This document shows, piece after piece, positions 8,501-16,706 of a stretch of DNA of 64,000 nucleotides. The stretch lies in the NCBI RefSeq assembly GCF_042653545.1, contig NZ_JBHSIS010000008.1:227975-291974 (forward strand), in the 5' to 3' direction. The notes below the pieces were generated by a model. It saw only the letters and a program-made list of their open reading frames with translations. It was not told the origin of the DNA and did no database searches. This DNA comes from Actinophytocola glycyrrhizae (GTDB taxonomy: Bacteria; Actinomycetota; Actinomycetes; Mycobacteriales; Pseudonocardiaceae). Each line of letters starts with the position of its first letter. The first letter of the stretch is position 1. Both the position numbers and the translations under genes were made by a program.

Positions 8501-9922
8501 GTCGCCGGCATCCGGTCGAAGCGACATTTTCCGAAGCAGTCCGCCGAGCAGCACCTCGGCGATCGCGGAAATGTCCGCGCTCGGCAGGAGCACCCGTTGC
8601 ACGAGTTTTATCGTGGGCAGAGAAAGCGGCACGGCGGCGAGGAGCATCGCCAACTGGAAAGCGGGCACGGACGCGAACGTGCGGAATCGCAGAACGCGTT
8701 CCTTGGGCGGTATTTCCTCGGGTTCGTCATCCGGCTTGACCGGTGCTTCCGCCACGACCGCGTCGGGTTCCACGAAGATCGTGGTGCTGTCCACCCAGCC
8801 CGCCCCCGGCACCGCCAGCAGCTTCGCCCAGCTCGCCCACCACTCCGGCGCAAGGCCCAGCACGGGAATCGGAACCGCCGACTCGCCGTTGAGCGCCAGC
8901 CCGGCCTCCGTACGTACCCGCAACCCCACGTTGGGCACGCCGGGACTCTCGGCACGCAGCCGCACCCGCCTCGGCAGGAGGCTGCTCCAGTGCCAGAGCC
9001 GGTCCGGCAGCAGGTTCACCAACGCGGTGGGCGCGTGCCGGGCCCACGACGCCACCACCCTGGTCGCCACGCCGGTGCGCCATCCCGCACCGATGCCGTC
9101 GGTCAGCACGAGGAACAGGCTGCGGCCGGTCGGGTCGATCTCGTCCCGCCAGCCGCGGACCGCGCCGTCGGGCCCACCGGTGCGCAGCACGATGTCGCCG
9201 CCCGCCTTGTCCGCGCCGTCTAGCAGGAGCACGCGGACGTTGCGGAACGCGCCCTGGCGGCGGAACAGGTCGCACAGCTCGTTGACCATCTGCTGCCACA
9301 CGTCCGCCGCGCCCGCCGTGTCGACCACGACGACCAGTTCGAACTCGTGCCAGGTCGCGGGCCGGAACTCGGGCAGCCACATCCGGTCCAGCGCCGCACG
9401 CTCCGCGGTGGCTTCCTCGTCGAGTTCCCTGCCCCACGGCGACGGGGTGCGCCGGGACAGGACCCGCAACGCCCTGGCGATCCGGAGCCGGTTCTGCAAC
9501 GCCGGCGTGGTCGGCCAGACCAGCGGCGCGGTCTCCCCCGCCGCGTGCCGGTCGTACACGGCGGTGCGCACGGGATGCGGCCGCCCGACCGACCAGTCCT
9601 GCGCTTCCTGTTCATCGCCGGGCGCGGGCTCGGGCTCCTCGGCGACCGGCGGCGGCTCGGGCTCCGCCGGTGGCGGGGACGGCGGTGGCGGTGACTCGGT
9701 TCGCGGTGCCGGCGGGTCGGGTGGCACCGCCTTCGGTGGCTGCTGTGCCGGGCCTGGATGGATCGCGCGGGCCAGCCACAACGCGTCGCGGACCTCGCGC
9801 CACTCCAGGTCGCCGGTGCCAAGGGCCGGCTCGCAGTGCGCCTCTCGGACGTCCAGGTGCGGAAACACCCCGGAGTCGAGCCCCGGGCCGCCAGGCGGGT
9901 CGTCGAGAGGCAGTCCGCTCAC
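5555..9922 (-). CDS. FxsT-like protein: SAV_2336/vWA-like domain + NB-ARC (STAND) NTPase + TPR repeats
   Basis: Giant 1455-aa protein of the type annotated as FxSxx-COOH system TPR protein. The N-terminus is Pro-rich (residues about 60-110). A vWA-like domain of the SAV_2336 type follows (about 190-380), with a degenerate MIDAS, DTAGA in place of DxSxS, and a later TDG. A long linker leads to an NB-ARC NTPase with Walker A GMGGVGKSQ near residue 675 and Walker B WILVFDNAED. Kinesin-light-chain-like TPRs (LGEEHPMSLA-type repeats) run from about 1030 to the end. GTG 9922 lies 6 nt after the MoxR stop with GGAGGGG upstream. STAND proteins oligomerise on sensing a signal; here the partner is probably the MoxR/VMAP module. 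Confidence 0.88.
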   Translation of the reverse strand: MSGLPLDDPPGGPGLDSGVFPHLDVREAHCEPALGTGDLEWREVRDALWLARAIHPGPAQQPPKAVPPDPPAPRTESPPPPSPPPAEPEPPPVAEEPEPAPGDEQEAQDWSVGRPHPVRTAVYDRHAAGETAPLVWPTTPALQNRLRIARALRVLSRRTPSPWGRELDEEATAERAALDRMWLPEFRPATWHEFELVVVVDTAGAADVWQQMVNELCDLFRRQGAFRNVRVLLLDGADKAGGDIVLRTGGPDGAVRGWRDEIDPTGRSLFLVLTDGIGAGWRTGVATRVVASWARHAPTALVNLLPDRLWHWSSLLPRRVRLRAESPGVPNVGLRVRTEAGLALNGESAVPIPVLGLAPEWWASWAKLLAVPGAGWVDSTTIFVEPDAVVAEAPVKPDDEPEEIPPKERVLRFRTFASVPAFQLAMLLAAVPLSLPTIKLVQRVLLPSADISAIAEVLLGGLLRKMSLRPDAGDGVDYEFHSGVREELLAGGRRGDTVRVARLVGDHLGARNPIVRNFRDALSDPDSTPEPEPTPESRPYLRVQEAVFRALSGRYAPRARRLRLKLGRSGVVPGTGATPTAASTITEPTPLQPQYDAPTVESRPMSEGGQMTASGLSHSEGTGRALGRQPQIWGSVPLRNPDFVGRDELLEQLRRRLMEPGEATAVLPEALHGMGGVGKSQTVVEYIYRHATEYDIVWWIPSEHTTQIRSSFVDLAKRLGIAAGSAETAVPAVLETLRTGMPDRRWILVFDNAEDPAVVRQFLPRGLGHVVVTSRNSEWQAVARTVEVDLFTRAESKELLRRRGGGNITDDDADRLAEALGDLPLAVEQAASWRAQTGMPVAEYVGLLEKNSAELLKAGGTSEYELPVAAAWNVPLNRLKDQRRGALELLQVCAFFSPEPIARSLFTGVRGAPVPDALAEAFADPIKLNHAIREINRYSLAKIDHSRNTLQLHRLVQAVLRDQLDRTQWDNMRHSVHLMLVNGDPGDPDNAVNWPVYADLLPHAINSRAVECEDSWVRRLVTHLVSYLIASGDYHGALNLAESARDSWTVALGPNHVDTLNMGRHIGNVLRRVGRVTDAREVSNEVHTLMREHLGEEHEATIAMSDVLLVEDRAAGRFYEEKEKAEGNLKGARKVLGEDDPATWRYANTFASRLRLAGDYFKARDLDEQILRRRTAMLGDNHGATLNTRSCLAMDVRECGQYVEACEMQEVTSQLTTEILGRDHPTTIGGDRCLAVARRMAGLHEKAMELTEDCYNRYRLRHGEGHLDTVTGLMDMTSELRHMGDLQRSLEFGLRSVTGFEEIYYPEHPFAMIAATNLAVTRRLVGDVDEARKLNERAVAGLLERLHDDHPYVLVARANLASDLAELGEVEKARQLDVENLERSKRILGEEHPMSLALSHNLSMDLNLLGNADEAAILHTQTSASFRKVLGENHPATLAASHNVRANCDTDTMQL

Positions 9923-9928
9923 GGCCGG

Positions 9929-10972
9929 TCACCCCTCCGTCGACGAGAGCGGGTGCCAGATGGCGGTGAGCAGTTCCTGCCAGTCGCCGTCCGGCTGGTA
10001 GGCGCCCGACGTCGACAGTTGCATGGCCAGGTGCACGGCGTTGAGCAACTGGTCGGACGCGAGGCCGCCGGTCGCCTCGCTGCGTTCCACGAAGTCCGTG
10101 ATCAGCCGGGAGATGTCGACCCCATCGGTCTCCCCGAACTGCGCCGCCACCATCGCACCGAGCTGCGCGAAGGTGGGCGGGTCGACGTGCAGCTTCAGGC
10201 ACCGGCGCAGGAAGGGAGCAGGGAACTCCCGTTCACCGTTCGACGTGATGATCACCAGCGGGAACGACCGGCACCGCACCCGGCCCCTGCGCACCACGGC
10301 GGAACCGTCGCGGTCGTCGGTCAGCACCGTCACCTCGGGATGACGCGCCGCGAGCCGGGAGAGCTCCGGGATCTCGAACTCGCCGTCCTCGAAGACGTTC
10401 AGCAGATCGTTGGGCAGATCGATGTCGCTCTTGTCCAACTCGTCGATCAGCAACACCCGCGGGCGCTCGTAGGGCAACAACGCCGTGCCGAGCGGACCGA
10501 GGTGCACGAACTCCCCGATGTCGGGCTCCTCACCCCGCCGCGCGTTGATCTCCTGCACCCGCCCGATCGCGTCGTACAGGTACAACCCGTCCTTCAACGT
10601 GGTGCGGCTGGTGACGGGCCACCGCAGCACCGGCCCAAGCCCCAGCTCCCGCGCGACCAGGTAGGCCAGACTCGACTTCCCGGTACCCGGCCTGCCCGTC
10701 ACCAGCAGCGGACGCCGCAGGTACAGCGCGGCGTTGACCATCGAAACCTCGTGCGGGCTCGGCACCCAGCCCGTGCCCCGCACACCGCCGATCCTGCGGT
10801 CGGCCTCACCGCTGTCGTCGGCGGGCGCCTCGCACACCGGTTCGCCGGCGAACCGGCGCCACGGCGGTGGATCCGGCAGTTTCTCCGCGACGCCGGGAAG
10901 TCCTGTCCCCTGATACACGTGCCAGTCGGCGCGTGACTGCTCACCCGGCACCGCACTCGTCCCGCTGCTCAC
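9929..10972 (-). CDS. MoxR-type AAA+ ATPase of the vWA-MoxR-VMAP module
   Basis: 347-aa AAA+ ATPase. About 60 residues precede the core, which has Walker A GRPGTGKSS near residue 95, Walker B RVLLIDELDKS, sensor 1 IITSNGE and the arginine-finger segment PAPFLRRCL. MoxR ATPases remodel partners carrying vWA domains; the next gene downstream has a vWA-like domain. The GTG start overlaps the VMAP stop as GTGA, and the stop is 6 nt before the STAND gene, so all are one operon. Confidence 0.88.
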   Translation of the reverse strand: MSSGTSAVPGEQSRADWHVYQGTGLPGVAEKLPDPPPWRRFAGEPVCEAPADDSGEADRRIGGVRGTGWVPSPHEVSMVNAALYLRRPLLVTGRPGTGKSSLAYLVARELGLGPVLRWPVTSRTTLKDGLYLYDAIGRVQEINARRGEEPDIGEFVHLGPLGTALLPYERPRVLLIDELDKSDIDLPNDLLNVFEDGEFEIPELSRLAARHPEVTVLTDDRDGSAVVRRGRVRCRSFPLVIITSNGEREFPAPFLRRCLKLHVDPPTFAQLGAMVAAQFGETDGVDISRLITDFVERSEATGGLASDQLLNAVHLAMQLSTSGAYQPDGDWQELLTAIWHPLSSTEG

Positions 10973-12438
10973 GCCACATTCGCCTCCCTCGGCGGTCCGA
11001 GGTCGGGCGGGACGACCAGTCGGTGCGGGTCGTCCCAGAGCATGGCGAGGCGGTGTCCGACGTGCTCGGCGTGCGACTGGTACGCGGTCGTCCGCACCTG
11101 TTTGATCCGCTGGAGAACGGTGCCAGGACCATCGCCGTGCAACAACTCGCGTGCGGCCGCCAAGAACGCCTCCGAATCGCAATCCTCGCGATGCCAGACC
11201 ATGACCGGCACACCGGCCCGCAACCCGACCGCGACTTCGTCCCCGCCGTTCGCCGAGCCGTCGGGCGGGGCACTCAGCGTGAGCGATACCAGTTTCGCGT
11301 TGTTCTCGAAATCTGCGACCAGCCTACGGATGTCGTCACCCCCCTCGCCACCCCGAGCCGACTCCGGATCCACCGCTCCGTACTGCTGCAGCTGACCAGT
11401 GAGAACAGTCCATCGCGCGTGCCACGAACGATGCCACTTACCGGTCTGCATTCGATCCAGTGAGCGAATTGCGAATGAGTAACGACATCCGATCGGCACC
11501 GGCAGCGTGCTTTCCACTTCCCACGGCCACTGATCGACGTCGAGGTTCAATAATTCACCCGAAAGAACTACTTCGATGCGGATGTCCGGCTGATACTTCG
11601 CCCATTTCGTCTCCACTTCCTCGATCAACACCGCTACCTGGCGTTTGACACCTTCAAGGGTGCCGAAGAAGTCGTCGCCCCGCTCGGGGTACCAGCCCTC
11701 GGAAAGGTCGATCTGCATCCAGTGGCACAGCTGGTACCGGTCACCGGCGAGCCCGACGCGCCGCAGCATCAGCACCAGGTACGCGGGCTCGTTCGGGGCC
11801 GGACCCGGTGGCGGTGCGTGGAAAGCGCGCCGGAGCGCCTGCAGTTCGGTGATCAGCTCCAGCCTGCTGGCCTGCCGGTCGGACCACCGGCGCAGTTCCG
11901 TGGACAACTCGGGACGCCGCCCGTGCGCGAGGTGTTCGACGAACACGATCGGCTTGGGCAGACCGGTCGCGTCCGCGTTCAGTGTCTCCAAGGTGAAGAA
12001 CACCTCGCGATACGTTGTCTCGGCGGGCAGTGCCGGCGCGTTGACACCGGCAACTTCGTGGTACAGCTCGACGAGGTCCTTGAAGATCATCCCCGACAGC
12101 AGGCCGAACAGCCGGGCGCGTTCGCCCTCCGGCCACATCTCGTCCGCGTCCCGCTCCGCGACGATCCTCCTGACCTCAGGCAAGTAAATCGTTCCCTCGT
12201 CGAGAACGCCTAGAACCTCGGTCAACGCGGGCAGTCCGTCCGGGCGGCGTTGCAGTGCCTCGACGATGTTGATCAGGTGCTGTTCTATCCGCGGGCTCTC
12301 CTCGATGGGCAAATGCCCCAGGCGGTCGGTGAGCAACCGGACGACGAGGTTCCTGTCCTGCACCGAAGACAGGCACGGCAGTTCCCGCAACGCACCGATC
12401 AGCGGCCACAGCGCACCGCCCGCGTTGCCAGACGCCAC
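10969..12438 (-). CDS. VMAP protein with N-terminal effector-associated domain
   Basis: 489-aa protein with the architecture described for VMAP (vWA-MoxR-associated protein) in ternary conflict systems. Residues about 5-85 look like an effector-associated (death-like adaptor) domain (LRELPCLSSVQDRNLVVRLL, ending GLPALTEVL). A middle region follows (about 95-270). The VMAP-C region (about 285-489) carries LLNLDVDQWPWEVE and YSFAIRSLDRM, followed by a conserved-looking VPVMVWHRED. GTG 12438 has AAGGAG 8 nt upstream. VMAPs are thought to link MoxR/vWA chaperones to effectors through EAD-EAD contacts; the upstream gene carries a matching EAD. Confidence 0.8.
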   Translation of the reverse strand: MASGNAGGALWPLIGALRELPCLSSVQDRNLVVRLLTDRLGHLPIEESPRIEQHLINIVEALQRRPDGLPALTEVLGVLDEGTIYLPEVRRIVAERDADEMWPEGERARLFGLLSGMIFKDLVELYHEVAGVNAPALPAETTYREVFFTLETLNADATGLPKPIVFVEHLAHGRRPELSTELRRWSDRQASRLELITELQALRRAFHAPPPGPAPNEPAYLVLMLRRVGLAGDRYQLCHWMQIDLSEGWYPERGDDFFGTLEGVKRQVAVLIEEVETKWAKYQPDIRIEVVLSGELLNLDVDQWPWEVESTLPVPIGCRYSFAIRSLDRMQTGKWHRSWHARWTVLTGQLQQYGAVDPESARGGEGGDDIRRLVADFENNAKLVSLTLSAPPDGSANGGDEVAVGLRAGVPVMVWHREDCDSEAFLAAARELLHGDGPGTVLQRIKQVRTTAYQSHAEHVGHRLAMLWDDPHRLVVPPDLGPPREANVA

Positions 12439-12487
12439 GAGCTTCTCCTTTCCGGACCCAGGAGGTCCGCATCGGCGAGGCGGGGCG

Positions 12488-13429
12488 TTACGCCGCCCCG
12501 GTCAACAGTGTCATCAAATGGTTCAGCGGCACCGACCCACTCGGTTCCTGACCAGAAATCGCGGTGACCAGTTCCACGACGCCGCCCTCGAAATCGAGGC
12601 AGGTGCGCAGGATGCTCATCACGTGCGCCCTCCGGTTGGGGAAGTACCGGATCGCGCCAGAGAACCGCAGTTGTTCCACCACCAACGACCGGGTGTGCTC
12701 GCCCTGCATGCAGGGAACCGCCTCGATCGCGTCGAGGACCTGGAAGAACTCCGGTGTGGCGGGCCGCACCACCGGAGTGACGAGCACCGATCCGTTGCCG
12801 GCGGACGCGACCGCGGACCGTCGTTTCTCGACCTCGCGTGACTCCCGGGGCACGCGGCGCTCCCCGTCCGGCAGCCGGATCCAGCCGAACCCGTTGGTCT
12901 CCTTGACCTCCACGGCGACCTCCTCGTACTGGTCCGGCGCGTACTCCCGGTGGTGCCGGATGACCTCGTCGTAGAACCAGACCGAGGCCATGACGGCGAG
13001 GACACCGGTGGACTCGCGCAGCGCCTCCTTGAGCGCGGGCGACTCGAGCAACCGGAAGGCGTGGATGATCGCCGGTCCGGTCACACCGCGCCCGTCCCGG
13101 GTGATCTCCCCCGCGTGCAACACCAGCCGCATCTGGATCCGTTCCTCCGGCGGATGCGCCTCGTTGTGCGCCTGAAGTGCGGAGACCAGCGCCACGGGCA
13201 GTCTGTCGGCGAACGCGCCCTTCTTGACGGTCGCCGGGGCGAGCGCGAGGATGCCGTCGCCCGCGCCCTCCTGGTAACAGTCCTCCCACGGAATTCCCGA
13301 CCGCAGGAACGCCTGTTCAACCGAGGAGTACATCCCTTCACGCAACGCCACGTAGTTCGGGCGTGTGCGGGGCATGCCACCGAACCCGGCGATGTCGACC
13401 GCGCAGATCGTCGTGTGCTCGTCATCCAT
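12488..13429 (-). CDS. Class III nucleotide cyclase-like domain fused to effector-associated domain
   Basis: First gene of the conflict-type operon, 313 aa. Residues about 8-190 resemble a class III adenylyl/guanylyl cyclase fold with both metal-ligand Asp positions present (Asp12 in AVDIAGFG, Asp58 in GAGDGIL), so catalysis is possible. Residues about 225-310 form an effector-associated domain (AIEAVPCMQGEHTRSLVVEQL ... RAHVMSILRTCL) matching the one in VMAP. The likely role is signal input or effector output through a cyclic nucleotide or NTP binding (inference). ATG 13429 chosen; GTG 13438 is in frame. Confidence 0.75.
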   Translation of the reverse strand: MDDEHTTICAVDIAGFGGMPRTRPNYVALREGMYSSVEQAFLRSGIPWEDCYQEGAGDGILALAPATVKKGAFADRLPVALVSALQAHNEAHPPEERIQMRLVLHAGEITRDGRGVTGPAIIHAFRLLESPALKEALRESTGVLAVMASVWFYDEVIRHHREYAPDQYEEVAVEVKETNGFGWIRLPDGERRVPRESREVEKRRSAVASAGNGSVLVTPVVRPATPEFFQVLDAIEAVPCMQGEHTRSLVVEQLRFSGAIRYFPNRRAHVMSILRTCLDFEGGVVELVTAISGQEPSGSVPLNHLMTLLTGAA

Positions 13430-13578
13430 ACCGCTCACCCCCAACTCGCTTCCGTTCAGGATGCCTACGGCAATTGACGCGGGCAAGCCGCGAACCGGCC
13501 TTGCGGCGGCGGCTACGCGGATGTGTCCATGATTTGTCCGGTGCGGTCGCCGGAACGCCCGGTCGCCCGGAACGCCGG

Positions 13579-15414
13579 TCAGCGGACGCGGAACACCGGG
13601 CCCTTCGGTGTGAACGGGAGCCGCGCACCGGCCGGGACCAGGAACGCGTGCTCGCGGCTGACCCGCACCACGTCGCACTCACCGTCGGTGATCACCAGGA
13701 TCGGGCCGTCCGCCGGGAAGTCCCCCGCGTGCTCGATCAGCCGCACGCCCGGCTGCAGCACGGTACCGCCCCTGCCGCGGACCGTCACCCGGCCCGCGAT
13801 GTCCGACGGCGCGAGGTAACCGGCGTCGTGGGCGACCGCGTCGCAGAACACGACGCGCGCGGCAGGCACGTCCCGGGCGGTCGCGTACGACGCGATCGCG
13901 CCGAGCGCCTTGCCGAGCAGTTCGGTGCCCATCGACCCGGACGTGTCCAGCACGACCCCGAACGTGTGCTGTCGCGTCAGCTCGTCCGGGCGCGCCTTGC
14001 CCGGCCGGGGGACGTCGGGGGTCGCGGCCTGGCGACGGGAGGGCCGCGCGTAGGTGCGCCTGGGCTCCTGCGCCGGGACGTGCTCGTCGAACCAGCGCGC
14101 GAGCCGCGCGTCCCACGGCAGCGGCGGGTGCTCCAGCGCCCGGATCTCCTCCTCCAGCCCGCCGGGCACCAGACCCCGGCCGCTGGTGCGGTGGTACTCG
14201 AGACCCTGCGTCAGCGCGCGGCGGTAGAAGTCGTCCAGGTCGACCTGTTTCGTGCGGTCCCACGGCATCGGCCTGCCCACCGCGCGCCGGGAGCCGCGGC
14301 GCGCGACCGCCTCCGGCTCGGACAGCCAGTCACCGAGCACGTCACCCGACGGGGTGCCCAGCGTGCGCAGCTTGCGGGCCCGGCGCAGGTCGGTGACGAG
14401 CGTGTCGTACACGGACTCGGCGGACAGGCCGGTCAGCCGCGGGTCGTGCAGGACGCCCTCCGGGATGTGCCCGACGGCCATCGCGACCAGCCAGCCGTTG
14501 ATCACGAAGTCGCAGGCCACGTTCCACAGGTGCGGTTCGCGGCCCTGCGCGCGGCGGTCGTGGCCGAGCGCGGCGTGCAGCATCTCGTGTGCCAGCACGA
14601 ACCGCCACTCCTCCGCGGTGAGCGCGGCGTGCGGGTTGACGTAGACCTCGCCGTGCTCGGCAGACACCGCGGCGAGGCTGATGTCCCACGCCCGCGCGAC
14701 CTCGACGTCCGCCACGATCGTGAACCCGGCCGCGACCGCACCGAGCAGCGGGAAGGACGAGGTGAACCACGACAGCGCGCGGTCCCACTCGCGGCGCGGG
14801 CGCTGGTGCGCGGTCTGCCCACGGGACTCGGCGGCCCGCGTGATCGCCGCGGTCGCGGCGTCGGTCAGCCCGAGCGCGAACAACTGGTCCCAGTCGGGTC
14901 TGCGCACCGGGTGGCAGTCGCCGGCCCGAGACGGCGCCAGGCAGGGGCGGCTGCCGTTCGTGCCGAGCGTCGCGTACTCCGGTGGCACACCGGTCTCCCG
15001 CCAGCGCCTGGCCAGCGCGTCCTCGTTGTCGCCGGGCAGCTCGGGCACCAGCACCAGTGCCCGGCCGACGCGCAGGGTCTGCGCGAACCGGTTGACCGCG
15101 ACACAGCAGGCGGCCACACGGACGCGGTCGAGCCGGTCGTCCTCGTCGGTGTGGCCGAGTCCCAGGTGCAGCAGGAGGTGCGCGAACACCCACGCCCACT
15201 CGGCCGGTTCGCCGTCGCGTTCGGCGTTGACCGTGAGCATGCCGTGCCCGTCGACGACGGCCCACGCGTCGGTGCCGGTGAGGCTTTCGCCGGCCCGGCC
15301 CCGAACCGCTTCGCGGAGCCGGCCAAGGACCGGGTTGGCACCGACGATCGCCCAGCCCGCGACCCGCGCCTTCTCCCTGCGCGCACGACGCTCGGCGTCG
15401 GCGGTCCTGCTCAT
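13579..15414 (-). CDS. vWA-like metallopeptidase (DUF2201 type)
   Basis: 611-aa protein combining a putative zinc metallopeptidase and a C-terminal vWA domain. HEMLHAALGH lies near residue 276; a degenerate earlier repeat HLLLHLGLGH lacks the Glu. The vWA MIDAS DTSGSMG is near residue 490 with a later TDGE. The family is nearly always paired with a MoxR ATPase. Here the ATG overlaps the stop of the MoxR gene (ATGA). The pair is distinct from the VMAP module next door but lies on the same strand only about 150 nt away. Confidence 0.88.
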   Translation of the reverse strand: MSRTADAERRARREKARVAGWAIVGANPVLGRLREAVRGRAGESLTGTDAWAVVDGHGMLTVNAERDGEPAEWAWVFAHLLLHLGLGHTDEDDRLDRVRVAACCVAVNRFAQTLRVGRALVLVPELPGDNEDALARRWRETGVPPEYATLGTNGSRPCLAPSRAGDCHPVRRPDWDQLFALGLTDAATAAITRAAESRGQTAHQRPRREWDRALSWFTSSFPLLGAVAAGFTIVADVEVARAWDISLAAVSAEHGEVYVNPHAALTAEEWRFVLAHEMLHAALGHDRRAQGREPHLWNVACDFVINGWLVAMAVGHIPEGVLHDPRLTGLSAESVYDTLVTDLRRARKLRTLGTPSGDVLGDWLSEPEAVARRGSRRAVGRPMPWDRTKQVDLDDFYRRALTQGLEYHRTSGRGLVPGGLEEEIRALEHPPLPWDARLARWFDEHVPAQEPRRTYARPSRRQAATPDVPRPGKARPDELTRQHTFGVVLDTSGSMGTELLGKALGAIASYATARDVPAARVVFCDAVAHDAGYLAPSDIAGRVTVRGRGGTVLQPGVRLIEHAGDFPADGPILVITDGECDVVRVSREHAFLVPAGARLPFTPKGPVFRVR

Positions 15415-16472
15415 GACCGTGCGTCGACGAGCCGGGGCATGTCCCTGGCGGCCTCGACGAGGAACCACGCGGGCAGCGGCGTGCCCTGTTCGTCCTCCGC
15501 GATGACGAGCTGCGCCATCTCCAGTGCGATCTCGGCCAGCTCCACCAGCAGCGTCTTGGCGCGGAAGGCGAACTGCCGGACGCCGCCGGACGCGTGCCGC
15601 CGGTCGGCTGGCAGCTCCTTGCCGAGCCGCGCACGGAAGGTCTCGGCGAGGAAGTAGAGCAGGTCGCGGTCCTCCGGCGCGTCCGGCCACCGCCGGTCAC
15701 CCTTGATGATCGCGTCCAGGTCGTAGGCGTGGCGGGCGACCTTGAGGTAGGAGCGGAACGCACCCGCGTGCCGCGGGCTGAGCGTGCCGTGCGCGAGCAG
15801 TGCGACGGTGTCGTCGTCGAGTGCGTCGTCGCCGTAGGAGTGCAGCACGTCGGACAGCATGTGCCAGGCCCTCGGCGTGGAGAACGGCTCCTCGGTCTTG
15901 GGCGGCGCGCTCCACAGGTGGTCCGGGCGCTGGGTGAGGTACTCGACGATCCACGGGTGGATGCCGTTGTCGACCGCCCACGTGAGCCAGTCCGCGGCCG
16001 AGGCGCGCAGGTGGACGTGGACGAGCCGGTTGACGAGTGCCGACGCCATCGGCCGGGCGAGTGCCTGGTCGGTGGCGCGGTTGCCGGCCCCGAGCACGAC
16101 CGACCCGGCGGGCAGCTCGTAGGACCCGATGCGGCGGTCGAGGATCAGCGAGTAGAACGCCTTCTGAACGTCGGGCGCTGCCGCGTTCAGCTCGTCGAGG
16201 AACAGCACGTACGGGGTGTCCCGCGCGATCTGCTCGGGCGGGCAGAACTGGCTGCGCCCGTCGACGATCCTCGGCACGCCCATCAGGTCCTCCGGCGCGA
16301 GCTGCGTGCCAAGCAGGGACACGCAGTCCAGCCCGAGTGCCGCGGCGAACTGCCGCACCAGCGACGACTTGCCGATGCCGGGCGCACCCCACAGGAACAC
16401 CGGACGCACGACGGCGACGTTCAGCAGCACCTCGGGCAACTGCGCTGGCGTGACCGTCCGGCCGGCGTGCAC
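15411..16472 (-). CDS. MoxR-family AAA+ ATPase partner of the vWA-metallopeptidase
   Basis: 353-aa ATPase with Walker A GAPGIGKSS (residues about 30-38), Walker B YVLFLDELNAA and sensor 1 LGAGNRATD. GTG 16472 has AGGAGG with 6-nt spacing, a strong site. It couples to the downstream vWA-metallopeptidase by a 4-nt overlap and is expected to act on it as a remodelling ATPase. The substrate is unknown. Confidence 0.9.
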   Translation of the reverse strand: MHAGRTVTPAQLPEVLLNVAVVRPVFLWGAPGIGKSSLVRQFAAALGLDCVSLLGTQLAPEDLMGVPRIVDGRSQFCPPEQIARDTPYVLFLDELNAAAPDVQKAFYSLILDRRIGSYELPAGSVVLGAGNRATDQALARPMASALVNRLVHVHLRASAADWLTWAVDNGIHPWIVEYLTQRPDHLWSAPPKTEEPFSTPRAWHMLSDVLHSYGDDALDDDTVALLAHGTLSPRHAGAFRSYLKVARHAYDLDAIIKGDRRWPDAPEDRDLLYFLAETFRARLGKELPADRRHASGGVRQFAFRAKTLLVELAEIALEMAQLVIAEDEQGTPLPAWFLVEAARDMPRLVDARS

Positions 16473-16602
16473 GTGGAACCTCCTGTGGCGTCAGGACATC
16501 CCGTGTGCGACGCCCCCTTTCCGTGGGAGATGATCGCGCGTTCCCCGTTCCCGCGCACCGGGTTTTCGCGGACACGGCGGCGGCACGGGCCACCGGCAAA
16601 GG

Positions 16603-16637
16603 GGTGTGCCGGGGCACCCCCAGGGCCCCGGCACACC
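16603..16637. terminator. Strong inverted repeat, probable terminator of the CHAD-MarR-EamA operon
   Basis: GGTGTGCCGGGG (16603-16614) pairs perfectly with CCCCGGCACACC (16626-16637) around an 11-nt loop. It lies about 70 nt after the EamA stop on the minus strand and upstream of the MoxR gene. There is no U-tract, as is usual in actinobacteria. Confidence 0.5.
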
Positions 16638-16706
16638 GGGGCTGATGATCGGGCACGCGGCTAAGTCCTGACTACATTCCGGACCTTCCGCAGGTCAGCG
16701 CCCTGG

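Noticed and set aside
13363..15657. 764-aa plus-strand open frame
   Set aside because: Antisense shadow of the vWA-metallopeptidase gene, which carries HExxH and MIDAS motifs.
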